64,000 nt of DNA, from the NCBI GenBank assembly GCA_022036555.1, contig CM039141.1:13615498-13679497 (forward strand). The letters run 5' to 3'. This DNA comes from Microstegium vimineum. Taxonomy: Eukaryota > Streptophyta > Magnoliopsida > Poales > Poaceae. Positions 58,666 to 64,000 of this stretch are shown in pieces; position 1 is the first letter of the stretch, and every line of letters begins with the position of its first letter. The translations under genes and the position numbers were made by a program. The notes beneath the pieces are model-generated. The model was given only the letters and a program-made list of their open reading frames with translations, ran no database searches and was not told the DNA's origin.

Positions 58666-59337
58666 ATGGCGTCCCCTGGCCGGAGGTGGGCAGCAGGTGG
58701 AGACCGCGGATTGGTCGCCGCCATGGCGCCCGAGGTGGTGGGCGTCAAGCCTGTAATGCTCGTGACGCTAAAAGTGCAGGACACCCAGCGGCGTGTCGTC
58801 ACGCGTACCATGCGGAGGACAGACAAGCTGCAGGACCTCATGGACTGCTACTACGACGTGGCCGGCACGCGCGGCGCGGGGCGCTTCGTGTTCGACGGCA
58901 AGCGCCTGAAAGGTGAGCAGACGCCGGAGGACCTCGGGATGAAGACCGGCGACCAGATCGACTTTTTCGGGGATCTGGGAGGGAAAACAGACGGCGTCGA
59001 CGCGGGGGAGGTGGTGGACCGGAAGCCGGTGATCAAGCCGGCCGTGCACCTGACGGTCAAGGTGCAGGACACGGCGGGGCGCACGTTTAAGTTCATAGCA
59101 GTTCGAACTACCCAGAAGTTGCAGGTCCTCATGAACGCCTACTACGCCAGAGTGCCGGACGTCACAAAGGGCACGGGCAAGTTCCTGTACGACGGCAAGC
59201 AGCTGAAAGGGGAGCACACGCCCGCGGAGCTGAAGATGCAGGACGAGGTCGAGATCGTGATCGACTTCTTCGGCGACATGATGGGTGGCGGCGGCTGGGC
59301 TGCGGCTGCTGCTGAACAGCCGCCGGTGCCTGCGTAG
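58666..59337 (+). CDS. DSUL: Di-SUMO-like protein (DSUL), two head-to-tail SUMO domains
   Basis: Intronless, 223 residues. Domain 1 is about 28-106: VMLVTLKVQDTQRR, RRTDKLQDLMD, GRFVFDGKRLKGEQTPEDL, GDQIDFFGDLGG, with a GG at 105-106. A linker (KTDGVDAGEVVDRKPVIKP) leads to domain 2, about 124-210: VHLTVKVQDTAGR, TQKLQVLMNAYY, GKFLYDGKQLKGEHTPAELK, then VEIVIDFFGDMMGGGG and an Ala-rich tail. This architecture matches maize DSUL, a grass di-SUMO-like protein reported to act in female gametophyte nuclear positioning and egg-apparatus identity; the same role here is inference. Domain 2 has two extra residues just before IDFF (EVEIVIDFF against GDQIDFF). The start has good context (GCCATGG) and a TATA box 40 bp upstream. 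Both flanking genes match one half of it. Confidence 0.88.
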   Translation: MASPGRRWAAGGDRGLVAAMAPEVVGVKPVMLVTLKVQDTQRRVVTRTMRRTDKLQDLMDCYYDVAGTRGAGRFVFDGKRLKGEQTPEDLGMKTGDQIDFFGDLGGKTDGVDAGEVVDRKPVIKPAVHLTVKVQDTAGRTFKFIAVRTTQKLQVLMNAYYARVPDVTKGTGKFLYDGKQLKGEHTPAELKMQDEVEIVIDFFGDMMGGGGWAAAAAEQPPVPA

Positions 59338-61584
59338 CTCGCGGCGGACTGCTCGATCTGGTGCTGTGGAAGTGGAACTACGAGGGGCCTGATGGTTTCG
59401 TAGATAAAGTCGTCGTGACATCGATGGCAGCTAATCAATAATTCATATTTAAGCAATTATATAAGCTTCCGAGTGGTCGTAACATGGTATTGTGAGATTG
59501 AGAACCAGACATTGTCTTTTGCTGTGATTTGAAGTTGTGAACTAGTAAAGTATATCGTGCTAATTCGCAATCCTTGATGACTGTGTCTTTGTGCCGTCTT
59601 GTTTTCATTTTGGGGCCAGAATCGCGGTTGCAACTGAATTGTGTGTTTGCCTGTTTGGTGGCTTTGCTCCGCGCGCGGCCGTGTGTTGTGACGTGTGCGG
59701 AAGGTTCAATTAGTTGCCCCGCCTGCCGTACAAAAACAACTCCCTAATTTCCTGTTCCTGCGTTGCGTTTTTTATGTAAAAATGAATGATTTCTGTGATT
59801 TTTTCTTAATTTTTATGAAATTTCTATATTCCAAACATATCATAAATGCTAAAAAACCCTCCTTGTCAGCACCATTTTGGTGCGGCTCCGTCATGATAAC
59901 CAGACCCTCAATTTATGACGGTCCTCTCTTTCCTTTTCTCACATTTTCTATCTCCCACAACTAAAAAGACTAAAGAGAACACTCTCCCATAACTATAAAA
60001 AGACTAAAGAGGAGACGATGATTTGGTGCGGTAAAAAATTTCGCCTCATCTTCTACCGCCCCGTGCGATCCCTGCCGCAAAAACGTAGATGGAAACAACA
60101 CCCCCATCCGATCTATCACGTCCGCGATCACCGCCCCCACACGAATCCTGCGATCTCCTCTCCTACGCTGCCTCCACCTCTACCACGCTGCTGCTCGCCT
60201 ACGTCCCCTCGCCAAGAAGGATAAGCACCCGGGCCGTCGACGCCACCGCTTGCCTATGCCTCCTCCTTGGCTCTTGTTGTCGAGCTCGCAGTTCACGCCA
60301 GCACCGCTGTCCTTGCCCCGCGCTCGCCAATCCCCGATCCAGTCAACGAAGAAGACTGTTCTACCGCCACCGGCGCCGTCGACCTCACCCTCCGCACCCG
60401 TGCATTGGCGAGCTCCGCTCAGATCCGCGTCCTCGGCCCGCCCCGATGCGCGGATGCAGACGACTCCTTTCCCTCCCTCCTGCGAGGCAGCGCCTGCCCG
60501 ACGCCTTGACGCTGTCGCTCGACACAGCCACGGCGCCGCCTCGATGCCACCGGATGCGCGGCCGCCGGACCGCCACCCCCACTCCATCGGAAACACAGGT
60601 TTCTCCTCCCTCCCTAATCAGTCTCCCCACCACCCACTGGAATTGTTTCAGTTATTCTCTCCTTACCTGATGGTTGGATCAGGGACACAAGATGCTGCAT
60701 CGTAGCTGGGTCGGCCATGTATCAAAGTATTGGTTTGGATCATGTGCTTCACCAGCAGGCTGTGCAATGGATTCACAACGCGGTTCATTCTGAAGAAGTT
60801 ATGCCGTTACAGGTGTTCGGATTTTGAGTTCTATCACATGGGTCAAATGAATTGGTTTCCACTGTCCGAGGGACAAATCAGTTTCGTAGTAAAAGATATA
60901 AAATATAATCAAGTCAAGCTATAAAAAGGCACTATGAATTAATAGTCCAGTGGATTAATATTTTTTCTCAAGCATACTAATAGATTTTCTTTCCATTCAG
61001 TCAAATGTATTTTTCACTCTACTTCTATCGGATTCCCCATGTAGCTATCATGCTAGAACAGTATAATGAAAAGAATAAGGAATATATGTCAGTAAAAAAT
61101 GTTAACACTGCCTCAGAGGGACAGAAGTAAGAAGTAAAAAATGTTGACTCTCCTCGGTTTATATTAGAGAGTCACTCACCAATACTGCTTCAGTAATTTT
61201 TGTTTAAATTTTTTCAGTTAAACAAAACTCCAACGGAGGAAACTGATAGATACTTCCCATGGATACATGATATTTAGTTAAAATTAAGTCACCGCAATGC
61301 TAGATGCACCATTCAAATCCTCAAACCTTACATTTCAGACATCTATGATGAAATCTGAAAAAAGTGGTTCGATCTGATGAGCAGTGGTTAGTGATGTCAA
61401 ATAGTGTGATTCTGCCATACTATGTTCAAGGATAAATCTTCTCACTTCGCAATTTGCGTAGTATAGAATGTTCGTCTACCTAACCTGTGGTACTTATTTC
61501 TTATTGTTTATGCAGCTCACAAGCAAATAAATTGTAATACATTGCGTATGTTCCACAAATCCTTCATGTTTTAGTATTTTCATA
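59338..61584. other. Intergenic between di-SUMO gene and third SUMO-like gene
   Basis: The 3' UTR probably extends to about 59.45 kb (AATCAATAATTC region). 60.06-60.72 kb is GC-rich with overlapping open frames of up to 193 residues in all plus frames and no recognisable domain. It could be a 5' exon of an unrecognised gene or transposon-carried DNA, but I cannot support a call. 60.9-61.58 kb is AT-rich with nothing recognised. Confidence 0.35.
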
Positions 61585-61865
61585 AATCCCTCCTCTGTTA
61601 TTATTTTTTCCCTCTTTCTCCCTGTGCTTTTGTCTTTCGTTTCAATTTATATTTTGTTTGACTTTTTTGACCCAAGTTTGACCACTCGTCTTATTTAAAA
61701 AAAAGTGCAAACATAGTTAAATTTAAATTATTCATATAGACCATTTATTAAATAAGCAAGCCACACAAAAAGAAATGATATTTTGCACAAAATTTTAAAT
61801 AAGACAAGTGGTCAAACTTTTGGTTAAAAAAGTCAAACGAACTATAATTTAAAATGAGGAGAGTA
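61585..61865. mobile_element. Decayed Stowaway-like MITE
   Basis: The right end AACTATAATTTAAAATGAGGAGAG followed by TA, and left sequence TTTCAATTTATATTTTGTTTG, are the inverted CTCC...AAATTATAATTCGTTTGAC type of Stowaway terminus with many changes. Inner words CAAGTTTGACCACTCGTCTT and its inverse AAGACAAGTGGTCAAACTT confirm the inverted layout. The left border is uncertain. Confidence 0.65.
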
Positions 61866-62341
61866 GAAAATTTTGAATGATGACAAAACTAATTTTGGAA
61901 GCGATGGAGTATATTATTATCTTTTAATTTAAGCTAAGCTATTTTGTCTCATGAAGCTAAATTGTTTTTATTTGACCAAGACAATTTTTTTTTGTGTGTG
62001 TCCATCATTTGCGCAACAAGCTTCGCATGCATGTAAAATTGTAAATGTTAATGGTGTTGAATTCTTGGCGGCAAAACGTTGTTCTTGCTGCCCTGCCAGG
62101 CTGCTATGCATATGGTTGGTTCGAGTACCATTGAGGCCAACATTGATGCCATTCATGAACCGTTGCAAACACGACTGGAGATTTACTACAAGACTGTATT
62201 GGTGGTATAGCTAGTGGGCAACAAGAATTCATGACTGCTTTTATCTTCTTGTCGCATCGAATCGCTTCCACTTGCTGCAATTAAACCGGAGTCGCTTCGT
62301 TACCCCAACTAATCCCTGGGTATACCAGGGCAGTGAGAGCC

Positions 62342-62349
62342 TATATAAG
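62342..62349 (+). promoter_or_regulatory. TATA box of the third SUMO-like gene
   Basis: TATATAAG in CTATATAAGCACATTCCTG, duplicated from the di-SUMO promoter. The start-codon context GATCGATCAGGCTTCAG before CATGG is also shared, but the leader here is longer (about 120 bp against 40). Confidence 0.75.
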
Positions 62350-62472
62350 CACATTCCTGACGCGACGCAACCTTCACGAAAAAAACGACTGCGTGCAAGG
62401 CGCAGTCTCTAGTGAGAAAAAGAAAACACACCACCCGATCGAGAGATCGACTCGATCGATCAGGCTTCAGGC

Positions 62473-62820
62473 ATGGTGTCCCCTTGCCGGACCCAGAAGG
62501 AGGAGCTGGTCGCGCGGGCCGCAGCTGCAGGTGGAGGAGAGCCCAGAGTGGTGGTCGTAACGGCACCAATGTTCGTCGTCGTGAAGCCCGTAATGCTGGT
62601 GACGCTCAAGGTGCAGGACACCCAGCGGCGTGTGGTTGAACGTACCATGCGGAGGACCGACGAGCTGCAGGGCCTGATGGACTACTACTACTACGACGTG
62701 GTGTGCTCGGGACGCTTCGTGTTCGATGGCAGGCGGCTGAAAGGGGAGCACACGCCGGAGGACCTCGACATGGCGAGCGGGGACGTGATCGACTATTTCG
62801 AGGATCTCATGTCTGACTGA
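62473..62820 (+). CDS. Single-domain SUMO-like protein, matching DSUL domain 1, without diglycine
   Basis: Intronless, 115 residues. Residues about 38-113 form one SUMO-like domain nearly identical in key segments to DSUL domain 1: KPVMLVTLKVQDTQRRVV, RTMRRTDELQGLMD, GRFVFDGRRLKGEHTPEDLD, GDVIDYFEDL. The protein ends MSD right where DSUL continues GGKTDG, so there is no Gly-Gly and no second domain. It cannot be conjugated by the usual SUMO route and, if expressed, would act non-covalently or not at all. The first about 37 residues are Ala/Val-rich and diverged from DSUL. The open frame has no internal lesion and a conserved promoter, which argues for expression, but it could also be a truncated duplicate in early decay. 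Confidence 0.82.
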   Translation: MVSPCRTQKEELVARAAAAGGGEPRVVVVTAPMFVVVKPVMLVTLKVQDTQRRVVERTMRRTDELQGLMDYYYYDVVCSGRFVFDGRRLKGEHTPEDLDMASGDVIDYFEDLMSD

Positions 62821-62892
62821 TCGCGATCATCGGTGGGGCGGTCCGCTTTAGTTTCCTAATAATAATACGGGTGTTAGGACTACGTAGCGCCC

Positions 62893-62944
62893 CTGGTACT
62901 TTGTGTCTCATGTTATCGCTGGTACTTTGTGTCTCATGTTATCG
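62893..62944. repeat. 26-bp tandem duplication in the 3' flank
   Basis: CTGGTACTTTGTGTCTCATG (and the next six bases) occurs at 62893 and is repeated exactly at 62919. Confidence 0.9.
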
Positions 62945-64000
62945 GACATCTGAAATACGACTCACGTCAGTATCACACCCAATTTTAAGAATAAAATTGA
63001 AACCCAATTTTAAAAATAAAATTGAATGTGAATAACTCATGTATGTCTAGAGATCAATCACACACATAAATCGATAAATCTTTAAATAGTACCATCACTG
63101 AATGCTTATTACATAACGAATAATATTTTTAAACAAAACAGCGGAAATAAAGATAACTCTCGCGACGAAGCTCCACTTCACAGGGAACGTCGACTGGTTG
63201 ACCACTAGCCTAGTAATCCTCACGGTAGTCTTCAAAGCCATCTGAAGGGGTTGAGAAAGCAAGAGTGAGCACTTAAAGTACTCAGCAAGAGTAACATAGG
63301 GTTATGAAGCTCAAAAGGCTGACACTGTCTTGCTGCGGTTGCTTTTAACTTGGTCAAGTTTTGCCAACACTTAGCTTTAGTTATGCATACCCAGTTGATA
63401 ACCACATGATAAGATTAATAAACAACATTAATAATTAAACAACACGATCATCTACACTGTGAGTTTTCCAGGCCGCTCGTGATCGTGAGCACGGCTATCA
63501 TGATAGTTTTACACTCTGCAAAGGTTACGCACTTTACCCGCAAGCCGTGTTGCCCACATGCCCGGGATAGCTAGTCCCATAACACTGCTAAGGTGAGCGG
63601 GCAGGGAACACTATGAAGTCTTTCAAAAACCCTTTCTAGCATGTAGCAGACCCTACGGACCCAATGCAAAGGGGAATATGGGACACCCCGATGGTACCAC
63701 CCGCAGCGGTCCCCACACAAGCTATACACCATAACCAGCTCGGCAAAGGTGCCTTTCACGAACCACAAGCATGCTAGTCCAAACTTCATACTTAACTAAA
63801 GCCAGAGCCATTATAGCACTCATGGTTGCATTTGAATCCCAGTTTTTGCCCTACAGTGAGGTCCTATTCCATGTTGCTATAAAAGCCAGTTTTATCCATT
63901 GTTGCATATATCATTAGTCAAGATTCGATTCGATGTTCATCATGTAAAGCATATCAAAGCTACCCATATGCATATAAACCCATGGTAACAAGGTAAAAGG
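62945..64000. other. Right-edge region, probable repeat DNA
   Basis: No gene recognised. Segments such as CATCTGAAGGGGTTGAGAAAGC, AAGAGTGAGCACTTAAAGTACTC and the near-duplicate CAATTTTAA(G/A)AATAAAATTGAA at 62980-63026 resemble repeated grass DNA I have seen around retroelements. The class and borders cannot be fixed from this window. Confidence 0.35.

Noticed and set aside
60089..60705. Plus-strand frames of 193 and 151 codons in a GC-rich block
   Set aside because: Frames overlap in several phases, are Pro/Ser/Arg-rich and match nothing I know. Left as unassigned, not called a gene.
1..64000. tRNA, rRNA, CRISPR arrays, bacterial operons or riboswitches
   Set aside because: Nothing in the window shows the required structures, and gene organisation is clearly plant nuclear.

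Overview
This window is nuclear DNA from a grass. The genes are split by many GT-AG introns, the intergenic space is full of grass-type MITEs and hAT, LINE and other transposon remnants, several first exons are GC-rich, and there is a di-SUMO-like gene of a type known from grasses. Gene content and repeat style suggest a panicoid grass (Sorghum, Miscanthus, Saccharum, Setaria or similar). This is an inference; no species can be named from sequence alone.

Layout. 0.2-6.7 kb (+): a FREE1-type FYVE protein of the plant ESCRT pathway, ten coding exons, with a ~1.7 kb transposable element in intron 6. 6.7-14.6 kb: intergenic DNA with a Tourist-like MITE, a deleted hAT element and a Stowaway MITE. 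14.6-18.1 kb (+): a seven-exon neprosin-family (DUF239) gene with an apparent 1-bp frameshift. 23.1-28.0 kb: two convergent, intronless CYP89-type cytochrome P450 copies; the plus copy has a 2-bp insertion and the minus copy is intact. 28.9-34.0 kb (-): a CMP-sialic-acid-transporter-like nucleotide-sugar transporter, with a LINE fragment in its first intron and no in-frame ATG found. 35.6-40.5 kb (-): a plastid glutamyl-tRNA-reductase-binding protein (PNPOx-like barrel plus DUF2470), 12 exons. 43.1 kb (+): a 57-residue arabinogalactan peptide. 44.3-45.8 kb: a hAT element nested in another hAT element, then a MITE. 46.0-47.9 kb (-): an LRR receptor-like pseudokinase. 50.2-54.7 kb: a graveyard holding a broken cystatin, a second element of the family seen in FREE1 intron 6, a broken SMUBP2-like helicase fragment and a decayed hAT transposase.

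56.2-62.8 kb (+): three SUMO-like genes in tandem. The middle one is a di-SUMO-like (DSUL) gene. The left neighbour matches only its second domain plus C-terminal tail; the right neighbour matches only its promoter, N-terminal region and first domain and has lost the diglycine end. This split/fused cluster is the most interesting feature of the window.

The genes do not form a single pathway. FREE1, the sugar transporter, the AG peptide and the receptor kinase serve the endomembrane system and cell surface, GluTRBP acts in plastid tetrapyrrole synthesis, P450 and neprosin are metabolic or secreted proteins, and the SUMO-like cluster is a lineage-specific expansion. All exon boundaries were read by eye from splice signals, reading-frame continuity and remembered protein families; no alignment was run.
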